Shown here: in pieces, positions 8,246 to 16,499 of the stretch
How the letters are laid out: each line of letters starts with the position of its first letter
Numbering within the stretch: position 1 is the stretch's first letter
NCBI RefSeq assembly: GCF_023746615.1
Contig: NZ_CP082276.1
Coordinates: 1,488,001 to 1,552,000, forward strand
Reading direction: 5' to 3'
Source: Grimontia kaedaensis
Lineage (GTDB): Bacteria; Pseudomonadota; Gammaproteobacteria; Enterobacterales; Vibrionaceae
Length of the DNA: 64,000 nucleotides
The notes under the pieces: model-generated
Database searches by the model: none
Told to the model about the DNA's origin: nothing
Seen by the model: the letters and a program-made list of their open reading frames with translations, nothing else
Translations under genes and position numbers: made by a program

Positions 8246-9576
8246 GCCAGCTTCACTATTGGTCGAACGTTATTTGAGGTTTCAGACTGTTCAGCCACCA
8301 AGCTAACACCCACTTTTTCCAGCGTGCCACGTAACGTATCGGCTTGGGTGCTGAGAATGTTATGAGTAAGCAGAAGCGGAATAGCGGCGACAAGACCAAG
8401 AACTGTGGTCACTAGCGCCATTGAGATGCCTCCCGCCATAATAGTGGGGTCACCGTTGCCATATTGGGTGATGACCTGGAAGGTTTCAATCATCCCCGTT
8501 ACAGTTCCCAGAAGACCCAACATTGGAGCGAGCGCTGCCAGCAATTTCAGCATCGACAGACCTTTTTCGAAATGCTGTTGCTCATCCATGATGGCTTCCA
8601 TCAAACGCAGTTCCAGCGTGTCGAGTGATCGGTCCGGCTCATTGCGATAGACATTAAGAATGCGACCCAATGGGTTATCACCCGGCTGCATAGGTGTTTT
8701 GATTTGTTTAGCAATGGCAATACGCGCCCGGAACATGCTAAAGCCGCGAACCAAGGCGATGATCAGTCCAACTACTAACAGCGCAGCGATAATTTTCCCA
8801 ACTATCCCACCTTGATCAAAGCGGTCAGCCAGTGTCGGCGTGTTTGCCAGTTGCTTAATCACAGTGCCACGTGTCGGATCCACCAATGCCAACTCACCAC
8901 TCGACAACGAAAATAGCAACGTACTGTTCAAGCCCCCTTCAACCACAGGAAGCAGGTTGGCCTGTTGGCGGGCACTGTCCCACTCAAGATATCCGTCATT
9001 GTTAACAAGACCAATGTTCCCGAGACGCAGTACCTCTTGAGGAGTCACTACACCGCTGTTGTCACGCACACTGACCGTTTCTGAACCGATCTCGCCACTA
9101 TTTTTCAGCTCTTCCTTCATGCCTTTCCAGAACGCCGACAGTGTTGGAAGAGAAGGTAAGGATTTCGCGTCTGATATCGCATCCAATGCGCTATCCATAT
9201 CAGCCTGATTGATGGTGGCTGGCGCATTGTAGCGCTCAGCGTTCACCTCACGACCCGCCTGACGAACAACACCAAACACTTCACCCAGACTGCCGGTTTC
9301 GAGTCTCAGTGTTTCTTCCAGCGCGGCGAGAGTTTCCTCATTTGCGCTGAACGCGTCGCTGAGCTGCTCGGTTTCGGCTTCCAAAGCTACTTGTTGGGCT
9401 TTGAGCGCCTCAAGTTTGGCTTTTAGTTCTCGTTCTGTCGCATTAAATCCAGCTTCACGGGTCGCATTATGTTGTTGCGATTCAGCTTGGGCAGTTTTGG
9501 TTTCACTCACCAAATTCGCCGATGCGGGTGCAACGAGCAACATGGCACTCAGCGCAAATGCAAAGATGTTTTTCAT
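8242..9576 (-). CDS. ttpC: TtpC, ExbB-like protein with long periplasmic extension
   Basis: 444 residues: signal peptide (FAFALSAMLLVAPASA), a coiled-coil region of about 25-90 rich in A, E, Q and L, a periplasmic domain, then a MotA/TolQ/ExbB module in the last ~170 residues with LAPMLGLLGTVTGMIETF and ISMALVTTVLGLVAAIPLLL. This architecture is that of TtpC, the additional component required by Vibrio TonB2 systems. It overlaps both flanking genes by four bases. Confidence 0.9.
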   Translation of the reverse strand: MKNIFAFALSAMLLVAPASANLVSETKTAQAESQQHNATREAGFNATERELKAKLEALKAQQVALEAETEQLSDAFSANEETLAALEETLRLETGSLGEVFGVVRQAGREVNAERYNAPATINQADMDSALDAISDAKSLPSLPTLSAFWKGMKEELKNSGEIGSETVSVRDNSGVVTPQEVLRLGNIGLVNNDGYLEWDSARQQANLLPVVEGGLNSTLLFSLSSGELALVDPTRGTVIKQLANTPTLADRFDQGGIVGKIIAALLVVGLIIALVRGFSMFRARIAIAKQIKTPMQPGDNPLGRILNVYRNEPDRSLDTLELRLMEAIMDEQQHFEKGLSMLKLLAALAPMLGLLGTVTGMIETFQVITQYGNGDPTIMAGGISMALVTTVLGLVAAIPLLLTHNILSTQADTLRGTLEKVGVSLVAEQSETSNNVRPIVKLA

Positions 9577-10343
9577 TGCGCTGCTCCTTTTGCCATGGAA
9601 ATAGAAAGTGGCAGCGACATCAATGTTGGAGGCTGTTTCTTATTCGCCACATCAAACGCTTGCTGTATCGCTTCATGAGCACGCTTATCAACTGGCAGCC
9701 ATTTCGCCGCAGACTTGTCATAAAACCAGAAGGCATCACCATTCAGGCTTTTTGCTACCAGAGAAAGGCGACCGAGGTGCAGCACATCGACTTCTCGATC
9801 GACATTTTCAAGTGTCAGGGTTTCCTGATAAACGCCAAGCTTGGCACCGTAATCAAGCTCGATTTGATAGGCTTCCAGAATCCGGCGGAATTTTTCCGCA
9901 TCTGCCACATCAGCGCGTGTCATCAAAGTCTTCAAACCATCAACACGGCTCTGACGCTGTTCAGGTTTAATGGGGAGATCTTGGTTTACCCAGATATCGA
10001 GATCATCAATCATCCGGTACATCAAAGGCACGATTCCCTGGCGTGTTTGATCAATGTCCGTCAATTGCTGGTTCAGGCTAGCCTGCTCCTGCTCTTGATT
10101 CTCTACCAGAGATTTAAGGTGATTGCGGTAAAGCGTGAGGTTTTCGATTTCGCGTTGCAGCCTTTCGATTTCCGCTTTGGTGGATTGGGCTTGCTCGTCG
10201 CTAACATTAATACGTTGTTGCGATACCGCTGCCGCTTTCACCGTTTGGGTCTCGATAGCAGCCGCTTTATCAATGTCCGTCGCGTGCGCGAATAAAGGCA
10301 GGCTTAATAGGGTTGCAGCGCCGAAGCGCTTTACAGCATTCAT
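9573..10343 (-). CDS. DUF3450 periplasmic coiled-coil protein
   Basis: About 256 residues from the chosen ATG (MNAVKRFGAATLLSLPLFAHA), which starts with a good signal peptide; the longest ORF would add 16 residues that spoil it. Residues ~25-100 are a coiled coil (QAQSTKAEIERLQREIENL). DUF3450 proteins are regularly encoded just upstream of ttpC in Vibrio TonB2 loci. It probably acts in the periplasm with the TtpC extension, which also begins with a coiled coil (inference). It overlaps the ttpC start by four bases. Confidence 0.85.
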   Translation of the reverse strand: MNAVKRFGAATLLSLPLFAHATDIDKAAAIETQTVKAAAVSQQRINVSDEQAQSTKAEIERLQREIENLTLYRNHLKSLVENQEQEQASLNQQLTDIDQTRQGIVPLMYRMIDDLDIWVNQDLPIKPEQRQSRVDGLKTLMTRADVADAEKFRRILEAYQIELDYGAKLGVYQETLTLENVDREVDVLHLGRLSLVAKSLNGDAFWFYDKSAAKWLPVDKRAHEAIQQAFDVANKKQPPTLMSLPLSISMAKGAAQ

Positions 10344-10449
10344 GAAGTTGTGTCTCTCTGGGCGTAAAGCATAGTGTATAACAGCACACACTTTTCAGGA
10401 TAAGCGCGGCAGGTTGCGATTTTAATCCACCCAGCACGCGGTGTCAGAA

Positions 10450-10848
10450 CTATGTGTGTCGAGCCAAACCTTGTCTAACGACAGGCTCGGGAATAGCATT
10501 GTCATAAGCTGTTTTCGCGACTTCCCACAACTCGTTGCGGGGCATCGAAGCACTTACCAATCCGTCTACACCAACATAGTAAAGGTGAGACTCATCGTCA
10601 GAATTGGTTTGTGGAAGCATGACAACAACAGGTAAAGACGTAGACTGGCGAAGCCGTTTCACATCGGTCACGCACGGCAGTGTACCTTCCCCTGCCAACA
10701 GGATCATATCGAAGCGTGTCTGGCTTAGAGCCCGCTCGGCTTGTTTGACATGCAGCACCCTTGTGACCTTACAACCATGCTCTGCGAGCACGCTCTTTAT
10801 CCAGCCACAAGGCGACAATACATTTTCTATAAGCAGTAGTTCACGCAT
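10450..10848 (-). CDS. Degenerate response-regulator receiver domain, no output domain
   Basis: 132 residues from ATG 10848 (MRELLLIENVLSP); a TTG three codons upstream is a poorer start. Length and order match a single CheY-like receiver: VLHVKQAERALSQTRFDMILL, LPVVVMLP, VGVDGLVSASM. The strand-3 phospho-acceptor aspartate is missing (DMILLAGEGTLP where DxxLLDxxLP is expected), and the conserved lysine after strand 5 is also replaced (VSASMPRNEL). It should not be phosphorylated in the usual way. It stands 106 bases upstream of the DUF3450 gene on the same strand, with a Fur box directly ahead, so it appears to be the first gene of the iron-regulated TonB2 operon. Its job is unknown. Confidence 0.75.
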   Translation of the reverse strand: MRELLLIENVLSPCGWIKSVLAEHGCKVTRVLHVKQAERALSQTRFDMILLAGEGTLPCVTDVKRLRQSTSLPVVVMLPQTNSDDESHLYYVGVDGLVSASMPRNELWEVAKTAYDNAIPEPVVRQGLARHT

Positions 10849-10861
10849 TGCATTCAAAACC

Positions 10862-10880
10862 GCTAATGATATTCATTCTC
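10862..10880 (-). promoter_or_regulatory. Fur box ahead of the TonB2 operon
   Basis: Read on the minus strand, GAGAATGAATATCATTAGC matches 15 of 19 positions of the classical Fur consensus GATAATGATAATCATTATC. It ends 14 bases before the receiver-like gene's ATG. This predicts repression by Fur-Fe2+ when iron is plentiful, as expected for a TonB system. Confidence 0.8.
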
Positions 10881-10942
10881 ATTACTATCTCACATCCACT
10901 GCACTAAATACAACTCACTTTCATTAGGGGAAATACCCCCCA

Positions 10943-11024
10943 ATACCCAAACGACCTGAAGATGCTCGCATTCACAACGCCAGTTAAACTCACTGTGTCC
11001 TGCATCTTCAGGTTGTTTGGGTAT
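10943..11024. repeat. Palindromic repeat family 1, copy A
   Basis: ATACCCAAACGACCTGAAGATGC (10943-10965) faces GCATCTTCAGGTTGTTTGGGTAT (11002-11024), which pair almost perfectly around a 36-base loop. The loop-side half (from ~10974) matches, reversed, the first ~50 bases of the copy at 36338. No coding content; the open frame across it on the minus strand looks fortuitous. Confidence 0.8.
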
Positions 11025-11182
11025 ATATCTCTGAGTAAGAGCAACTTACTGTTTTTAGAGCGTGGTCTCAGTTTTCTCTTATTTATAAATTTGAAACTAT
11101 TGCGAACATAATGCCCAGAAGCGTAGACTTTCACCTTCAAAATAAGATATTTAAATTCACTTCAGTTGGTACGAATTGCGCT

Positions 11183-11512
11183 ATGTCTAACAACAAACCT
11201 ATATTTATCGCCACCGCCGTTTTATTGATTGCAATGATTGGCCTGACACTTTTTTCCATCACCTATTCCAGCAAAATCTACGCAATCCAAATTCAAAAAC
11301 AGCACGAGAAACTACTAAAAGATCCTGAAGATGCAAAGATTGCCGATCTGATCGGTCTTGCCGATATCTGTGAAGATGTTCGCTTCAGCGGCACCCTGTC
11401 TTTGCACATGAGTGATGAAGATACCTTCAGCATCCAGCGTGCTTGTGAAGACATCAAAACCCGTCTTCGCATGAACCAATTCAGTGACCAAAGCCTTTCA
11501 ATGCGTCGTTAA
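11183..11512 (+). CDS. Small single-pass membrane protein, hypothetical
   Basis: 109 residues from ATG 11183 (MSNNKPIFIATAVLL); the longer ORF adds 24 residues that do not look like protein. One N-terminal membrane helix (IFIATAVLLIAMIGLTLFSI) is followed by an ~80-residue soluble part with two cysteines (LADICEDV and RACEDIKTRL) that could pair if the domain is periplasmic. Not recognised. Monocistronic with its own terminator. Confidence 0.65.
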   Translation: MSNNKPIFIATAVLLIAMIGLTLFSITYSSKIYAIQIQKQHEKLLKDPEDAKIADLIGLADICEDVRFSGTLSLHMSDEDTFSIQRACEDIKTRLRMNQFSDQSLSMRR

Positions 11513-11541
11513 GTTTTGTCCCGCTGACACATAAAAACTTA

Positions 11542-11568
11542 GACAGAGGCTTTCGAGCCTCTGTTTTT
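11542..11568 (+). terminator. Rho-independent terminator
   Basis: ACAGAGGCT-TTCG-AGCCTCTGT stem with a stable TTCG loop followed by TTTTTC, 30 bases after the preceding stop. Confidence 0.85.
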
Positions 11569-11630
11569 CGTTGAACAGCCCCACTCATTGTGGCACATTC
11601 GCCGCTGTCATCACCAATTCAAGCAGTCTT

Positions 11631-11909
11631 ATGAACAATCAACCCAACAATCCGCTTCACGGCGTTAAACTCGAACAGATCATCAATAAGCTGGTAGAGC
11701 ATTATGGTTGGCAGACACTTGGTAATGAAATCGCCATCAACTGTTTCCGGAGCGATCCTTCTGTTAAATCCAGCCTAAAGTTCCTGCGCAAAACACCTTG
11801 GGCACGAGAGAAAGTCGAACAGCTGTATATCGACACTTTCTTCGGCCAAGACCAAGCTGAAAAAGCCGACCCTTGGGCAGCGGTGCTCAAAAAGCTCGAT
11901 AATGAGTGA
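11631..11909 (+). CDS. VF530-family (DUF2132) putative DNA-binding protein
   Basis: 92 residues from ATG 11631. Characteristic family sequence throughout: NPLHGVKLEQIINKLVEHYG, then CFRSDPSVKSSLKFLRKTPW. VF530 proteins are small helical proteins first described in Aliivibrio fischeri and predicted to bind DNA; their cellular role is unsettled. The longest ORF adds 20 residues without a good ribosome-binding site. Stands alone, after a terminator. Confidence 0.85.
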   Translation: MNNQPNNPLHGVKLEQIINKLVEHYGWQTLGNEIAINCFRSDPSVKSSLKFLRKTPWAREKVEQLYIDTFFGQDQAEKADPWAAVLKKLDNE

Positions 11910-12030
11910 GTTGGCTTAACGCCCCAAAAACATCCTGAGCATTTTGTCACCAACATTTACCTGATGTATGGTTTAGGTAACTGGCCAGACCATTGGTTTG
12001 GCTAATCGACCCAATTGCAAAGGAAAAGAC

Positions 12031-12888
12031 ATGGATACTGGTTGGGAGTCACTCACACTGCTATTCCTTTCCCCGATTTTTCTGCTGTGCATGATTTTCG
12101 AATTCCGGATCTTGAAAAAGCAGGGAGAGAAGGATTACTCGCTAAAAGAACTGTTCTGTAACTTCAGCCTTGCCGGTCTTCACCAAGGGGCAGATATTAT
12201 TGCAACATTGCTCTTGATGCCTTTCTTCCTTTGGCTATTTCAGTTCCGTCTTTTTGATATCACGCTGACCCCCTTCACCCTGTTTGCTGTTTTCATCCTG
12301 CAGGATTTCTTTTACTACTGGTTTCACCGCGCTTCTCACCACGTTCACTGGCTCTGGGCATCACATATCGCCCATCACAGCTCAGAACGCATGAACTTTA
12401 CCACTGCCTTCCGCCAAAGCCTGACCTATCCAATTTCCGGCATGTGGCTGTTCTGGACCCCACTGGTTTTAATAGGTTTCCCACCTAAGCTGGTGATTCT
12501 GGTTGTCGCGCTTAACCTCGGATTTCAGTTTTTTGTTCATACCCGGGTGGTTGGCAAACTTGGCTGGATTGAAAAAGTGTTCAACACGCCATCTCACCAC
12601 CGCGTGCATCATGCGAGAAATCCAGAGTACATCGACCATAACTTTGCGGGCGTTTTGATTATCTGGGACAAGATGTTTGGCACTTTTGTGGAAGAAAGGC
12701 AGGACATAAACATTGATTACGGCATCCCAAAACCGATCAATAGTTGGAACCCGTTCGTCGCTACGTTTCATCAGTGGAAGACGATGCTCACATTGGCGTT
12801 GTCACCGGGTGTGCCTTTCAAAAGGCGAATAGCCTATCTTTTCGGAGCGCCAAAAATAGCGGATAACGCTGAATTTGAGGGGAAGTAA
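12031..12888 (+). CDS. Sterol desaturase / fatty acid hydroxylase superfamily protein
   Basis: 285 residues from the ATG at 12031, which is preceded by AAGGAAAAGAC. Multi-pass membrane protein with the histidine clusters of the FA_hydroxylase superfamily: HRASHH, HIAHHSSE, then HTRV and SHHRVHHARN near residue 190. These bind a di-iron centre that hydroxylates or desaturates lipid substrates. Substrate unknown; bacterial members act on fatty acyl chains or sterol-like lipids. No operon partner: a repeat element follows directly. Confidence 0.82.
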   Translation: MDTGWESLTLLFLSPIFLLCMIFEFRILKKQGEKDYSLKELFCNFSLAGLHQGADIIATLLLMPFFLWLFQFRLFDITLTPFTLFAVFILQDFFYYWFHRASHHVHWLWASHIAHHSSERMNFTTAFRQSLTYPISGMWLFWTPLVLIGFPPKLVILVVALNLGFQFFVHTRVVGKLGWIEKVFNTPSHHRVHHARNPEYIDHNFAGVLIIWDKMFGTFVEERQDINIDYGIPKPINSWNPFVATFHQWKTMLTLALSPGVPFKRRIAYLFGAPKIADNAEFEGK

Positions 12889-12913
12889 AGCCCACAAGAA
12901 AACCGTCCTTCAA

Positions 12914-13040
12914 GGGGCTATTGTCCTTTGGTGATGATTTTTGCAGCAGTTTGCGGGGGCTTTATACAAGACAGAGGCGTCAATGTGCAGCTGGCCTAAG
13001 TGAGAAGCCGATAACGCAGTAGAAAGTCCCCCACAAATAC
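12914..13040 (+). repeat. Foldback repeat family 2, copy 1
   Basis: About 127 bases matching, in the opposite orientation, the element at 23045-23166. Shared blocks include CTTTGGTGATG, GCAGCAGTTTG, AGCTGGCCTA and GAGAAGCCGATAACGCAG. Internal inverted repeats (TTTGCGGGGGCTTT against AAAGTCCCCCACAAA) make it a foldback hairpin with an unpaired central region. It ends three bases from the ridA stop codon. No coding capacity; MITE-like. Confidence 0.75.
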
Positions 13041-13042
13041 TG

Positions 13043-13435
13043 TTATCGACGGTCGTCGCGGTAACAGGTCACGTCCACTTCCACTTTCACATCCACCACC
13101 AGATCCGCGACCAAACAAATCCGTGCTGGTGGATTGGCACCAAAGAATTCTTTGAACACTTTGTTGAATGACTGGAAATAACGGGAATCCGTCAGCACCA
13201 CTTTGACGTGTACCACATCCTCAAGGCCATAGCCTGCTTCTTCCATGATATCGACACAGTTCTGAATCGCCAGACGGCTTTGGTCAACGATCCCGCCCTC
13301 AACAACTTCGCCATCAGTCATTGGCGTCTGCCCGGACACATACAAAAATCCGCCCGCTTCTACCGCGCGTGCAAAGGGTAAATGTTGTCCACCAGTGCCA
13401 GTGCCACCTTCTACGCCATAGCGTTTAATCGTCAT
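13043..13435 (-). CDS. RidA-family enamine/imine deaminase
   Basis: 130 residues. Rid/YjgF fold features: FLYVSGQTP, NCVDIMEEAGYGLEDVVHV and NPPARICLVADLV, the last holding the arginine that marks the active RidA subgroup. RidA hydrolyses reactive 2-aminoacrylate-type enamines released by PLP enzymes such as serine dehydratases. The ATG overlaps the stop of the D-aminoacylase-like gene by four bases (ATGA), so the two are co-translated. The divergent gene is a PLP-dependent D-amino-acid dehydratase-like enzyme whose products RidA would clear. Confidence 0.85.
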   Translation of the reverse strand: MTIKRYGVEGGTGTGGQHLPFARAVEAGGFLYVSGQTPMTDGEVVEGGIVDQSRLAIQNCVDIMEEAGYGLEDVVHVKVVLTDSRYFQSFNKVFKEFFGANPPARICLVADLVVDVKVEVDVTCYRDDRR

Positions 13436-14877
13436 TTCCGTTCTCCGTTTCTTCGTAAAAAGCGACCTGCCCGTTGACGTGTCGCCCCTTGTTCTGTCCA
13501 TGTTTCGGTGCCATTCACCCAAACGCGAATAATGCCCTGTGCCGCTTGCGTCGGCATTTCAAACGTAGCGCTGTCTCTAATGGTTTCAGGGTTAAACAAC
13601 ACCAAGTCCGCCAATGCGCCTTCGCGGATAACACCGCGGTCTTTTAGGTTGAATCTTGAAGCCGAAAGCCCTGTCATTTTGTGCACTGCGACTTCAAGGC
13701 TGAGCAGTTTTTGCTCTCTTGAATAATGCCCAAGCACACGAGGAAAGGCCCCCCAAAGTCTGGGGTGAGGATGGGGATCATTCGGTAAACCATCGGAACC
13801 AATCATGGTAAGGCGGTACTGCAATACCCGTTCTACGTCCTCATCTGCCATGCAGTGATAAACAGCGCCTGCGGGTTGCAGCTTTTTGGCCGCATCCATC
13901 AACGGCAGGCTCCAGTCTTCTGCAATCGTTTTTAGCGTTTTACCCGCCTGTTCTGGATGCGGCTCCGACCACGTAATAAAGATCTCAATGTCATCGGTCA
14001 CCTGCTTCAAGTCCAGCGTGGAAGAGCTTGCTGTGTAGGGATAACAATCGCAGCCTATATCCTGTTTAGCCGCTGTCGTATCCATCAGAGCGATCACGTC
14101 TTTTGTACGTCCCCAATTGCCCGCACCTGCGCATTTCAGATGCGAAATAACAACCGGAACCTTGGCATGGGAAGCAGTATCAAACGCTTCTTCCATCGCT
14201 TCCAAAATAGGTTCGAATTCGCTGCGAAGATGGGTGGTGTAAATCCCATTAAATGCCCTCAATTCTGCCGTCAGCGTTTTCAGTTCTTCCGTCGGTGCAC
14301 TGTTTGCAGAGGCATAGGCTAATCCTGAACTTAATCCCAAAGCGCCTTGTTCCAATGCATCACGCAAGGTGCGTTGCATCTTCTGAACTTCAAGCTCAGT
14401 TGCAGCGCGGTGCAAGTCGTCCATCACATTGTTGCGAAGGGTAGTGTGACCCACCAGCGCTGCAACATTGACCGAAGGCTGCGCTTTTTCCACCGCATGC
14501 ACATATTCCGCAAAGCTTGGGTAATCAAAATCGCTGCGCTTACCCAACAGGTTCATCGGATCTGGCGGATCGCTTTTAAGCAAAGCAGGGGATGCGCTGA
14601 TCCCGCAGTTACCGACCAGTACTGTCGTAACCCCTTGGCTGATCTTTGGCAGGCATTCGGGGTGGCGTATTACATTGGTGTCATCGTGAGTGTGAACATC
14701 AATAAAACCGGGAGCCAGCACCAGACCCTTCCCGTTTATTTCTTTCTCAGCGCAGAGGGAACCCGGGTTGCCAATGGCTACTATCCGATCGCCCTTCACT
14801 GCCACATCAGCCTCAAAGGCTGGCTTACCCGAACCGTCTATTAGATTTACGCGACTTACCACAAAATCGAAGTCCAT
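13432..14877 (-). CDS. N-acyl-D-amino-acid deacylase (D-aminoacylase family)
   Basis: 481 residues from ATG 14877, preceded by AAGGACAGATCG; the upstream extension is rejected. An amidohydrolase-superfamily enzyme with the metal-binding GFIDVHTHDD (H62, H64), the D-aminoacylase cysteine motif VGNCGIS (C91), VISHLKCAG and GSDGLPNDPHPHPRLWG. The family removes the acyl group from N-acyl-D-amino acids in the cytoplasm, giving free D-amino acids. It is co-transcribed with ridA and divergent from a D-serine-dehydratase-like gene 127 bases away, which suggests salvage of N-acetylated D-amino acids. Confidence 0.85.
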   Translation of the reverse strand: MDFDFVVSRVNLIDGSGKPAFEADVAVKGDRIVAIGNPGSLCAEKEINGKGLVLAPGFIDVHTHDDTNVIRHPECLPKISQGVTTVLVGNCGISASPALLKSDPPDPMNLLGKRSDFDYPSFAEYVHAVEKAQPSVNVAALVGHTTLRNNVMDDLHRAATELEVQKMQRTLRDALEQGALGLSSGLAYASANSAPTEELKTLTAELRAFNGIYTTHLRSEFEPILEAMEEAFDTASHAKVPVVISHLKCAGAGNWGRTKDVIALMDTTAAKQDIGCDCYPYTASSSTLDLKQVTDDIEIFITWSEPHPEQAGKTLKTIAEDWSLPLMDAAKKLQPAGAVYHCMADEDVERVLQYRLTMIGSDGLPNDPHPHPRLWGAFPRVLGHYSREQKLLSLEVAVHKMTGLSASRFNLKDRGVIREGALADLVLFNPETIRDSATFEMPTQAAQGIIRVWVNGTETWTEQGATRQRAGRFLRRNGERK

Positions 14878-15004
14878 CGATCTGTCCTTGTTGCTTGTCG
14901 AATTGGGAGAGATTTGCTGTAGCCAGCGCCGGATGGAAGACTTAGTATTTTGAATACTTATCAGCCAGCGCAATGGCACACAGTGGATGTTAGGAGAATA
15001 AGGA

Positions 15005-16279
15005 ATGAGTCACTATGCGCAACAACCTATTGATAACTATCAAGTGTCACTCCAAAAAAACTTCCCGCCGGGTACCAAAGGGGTTTGGGCTGAGCAGAAA
15101 GATAACGGGCGCTACAGCCTGATCGAAGAGGAAATCAGTTTACCCGCTGCAGTGATACTGCAAAGTGCCGTAGAAAGTAATATCCGGTGGATGCAAGCGT
15201 TCGCAAATCAACATCAAGTGAAGTTGTGCCCCCACGGCAAAACATCTATGACACCTTACCTTTTCAAACGACAACTTGAACAAGGTGCCTGGGGTATGAC
15301 AATAGCAACCCCTGCTCATGCCGAGATTGCTGCCATGGCAGGCGCTCAGAACATCATTATGGCAAACCAGCTGGTAGGTAAAACCAACATGGCAGAAGTC
15401 GCCAGACTGCAGTCCTGTTTCGATGTGAATTTCTACTGTAGCGTCGATTCCACATTGAATGTGGAGCAGTTATCGAACTTCTTCGCAGAACGTGGCCAGC
15501 AAGTGAAGGTATTCATTGAGCTTGGTGTGGCTGGCGGACGGTGTGGGGTGCGGGGAATTGAAGCGGCGACTGAACTTGCTAAACGCATTCACCAATTACC
15601 AGGTACTGCCCTTGCAGGTGTCGAAGTCTACGAAGGCGTCATTTCCGGTGACGATGCCGAAGCGCGTGTCCGTGCCTTCATTGCCGAAACGGCTGAATTT
15701 GCAAAATCCCTCAAAGACCAGGGGCTGATTGACACCAAAGATGCCATCGTCACTGGTGCAGGTTCGGCTTGGTATGATGTGGTGGCAGAGACCTTCTCCC
15801 AATATAATGACTTACTCCCTGTTATCCGCCCCGGCTGTTATCTCACCCATGACACCGGTATTTACGATGTTGCGCAGAAGAAAGTGATGGACCGTGCAGA
15901 GAAAAATAAGGGGGTCGCTTGCCGCTTGGGTGGCGATTTGAAGAACGCGCTGGAGGTATGGGCTTGCGTGGTTTCTACACCAGAGCCGGGCAAGGCAGTG
16001 ATTGGCATGGGCAAACGTGATGCCTCCTATGATGCAGGATTACCTGTTGCAGAACGCGGCTTCAGAAACGGCTCGGCAATCGATATCGACGGGTTGATCG
16101 CCACAGCCGTGATGGATCAGCACACCTTTGTCGATGTCCCAGCAAACTGCGATTTACAGGTAGGTGATGTCATCGCCTTTTCAACATCACACCCTTGCCT
16201 GACTTTCGATAAGTGGCGCTATATTGCGCTAGCTGATGACAACTTTACTGTAGAGCACTGGTTACCCACCCAATTTTAA
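15005..16279 (+). CDS. D-serine dehydratase-like PLP enzyme (amino acid deaminase)
   Basis: 424 residues with an alanine-racemase-type PLP barrel. The PLP lysine is in LCPHGKTS (K79). The C-terminal domain has SHPC (H396, C398), the zinc-binding pair of eukaryotic-type D-serine dehydratase and D-threonine aldolase-like enzymes. Expected chemistry: dehydration or deamination of D-serine-type amino acids to a 2-oxo acid and ammonia through an enamine. ATG preceded by TAGGAGAATAAGGA. Divergent from deacylase-ridA, with which it likely shares a promoter region (14878-15004). Confidence 0.82.
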   Translation: MSHYAQQPIDNYQVSLQKNFPPGTKGVWAEQKDNGRYSLIEEEISLPAAVILQSAVESNIRWMQAFANQHQVKLCPHGKTSMTPYLFKRQLEQGAWGMTIATPAHAEIAAMAGAQNIIMANQLVGKTNMAEVARLQSCFDVNFYCSVDSTLNVEQLSNFFAERGQQVKVFIELGVAGGRCGVRGIEAATELAKRIHQLPGTALAGVEVYEGVISGDDAEARVRAFIAETAEFAKSLKDQGLIDTKDAIVTGAGSAWYDVVAETFSQYNDLLPVIRPGCYLTHDTGIYDVAQKKVMDRAEKNKGVACRLGGDLKNALEVWACVVSTPEPGKAVIGMGKRDASYDAGLPVAERGFRNGSAIDIDGLIATAVMDQHTFVDVPANCDLQVGDVIAFSTSHPCLTFDKWRYIALADDNFTVEHWLPTQF

Positions 16280-16285
16280 CTTCCT

Positions 16286-16314
16286 AAAATGCTCACTTCA
16301 GTGAGCATTTTTTT
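16286..16314 (+). terminator. Rho-independent terminator
   Basis: AAAATGCTCAC-TTCA-GTGAGCATTTTTTT perfect hairpin seven bases after the stop of the PLP enzyme gene. Confidence 0.9.
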
Positions 16315-16499
16315 GTCTCTCTATCGCATCTAACGACTTTCTTTCACCGTCCCTTTGTTTGTACCTCACTGTTTTATCGGTTCCGAGAGATCCGTCTCTC
16401 AAGGTGCTGACTACGCTTTTTGCAGCACATTTAAAACGGGCTTGTAGATGAGTAACTGACACTAGTTACCAGGATGTTGGCTAAAAGAAGGAACGCAGT

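Noticed and set aside
9522..10295. A 257-codon plus-strand open frame across the DUF3450/ttpC boundary
   Set aside because: It is antisense to well-supported operon genes with signal peptides and 4-base overlaps, and its sequence has no domain or ribosome-binding site.
10904..11140. Minus-strand 78-codon frame
   Set aside because: It runs through the palindromic repeat and lacks a start signal or protein-like composition.
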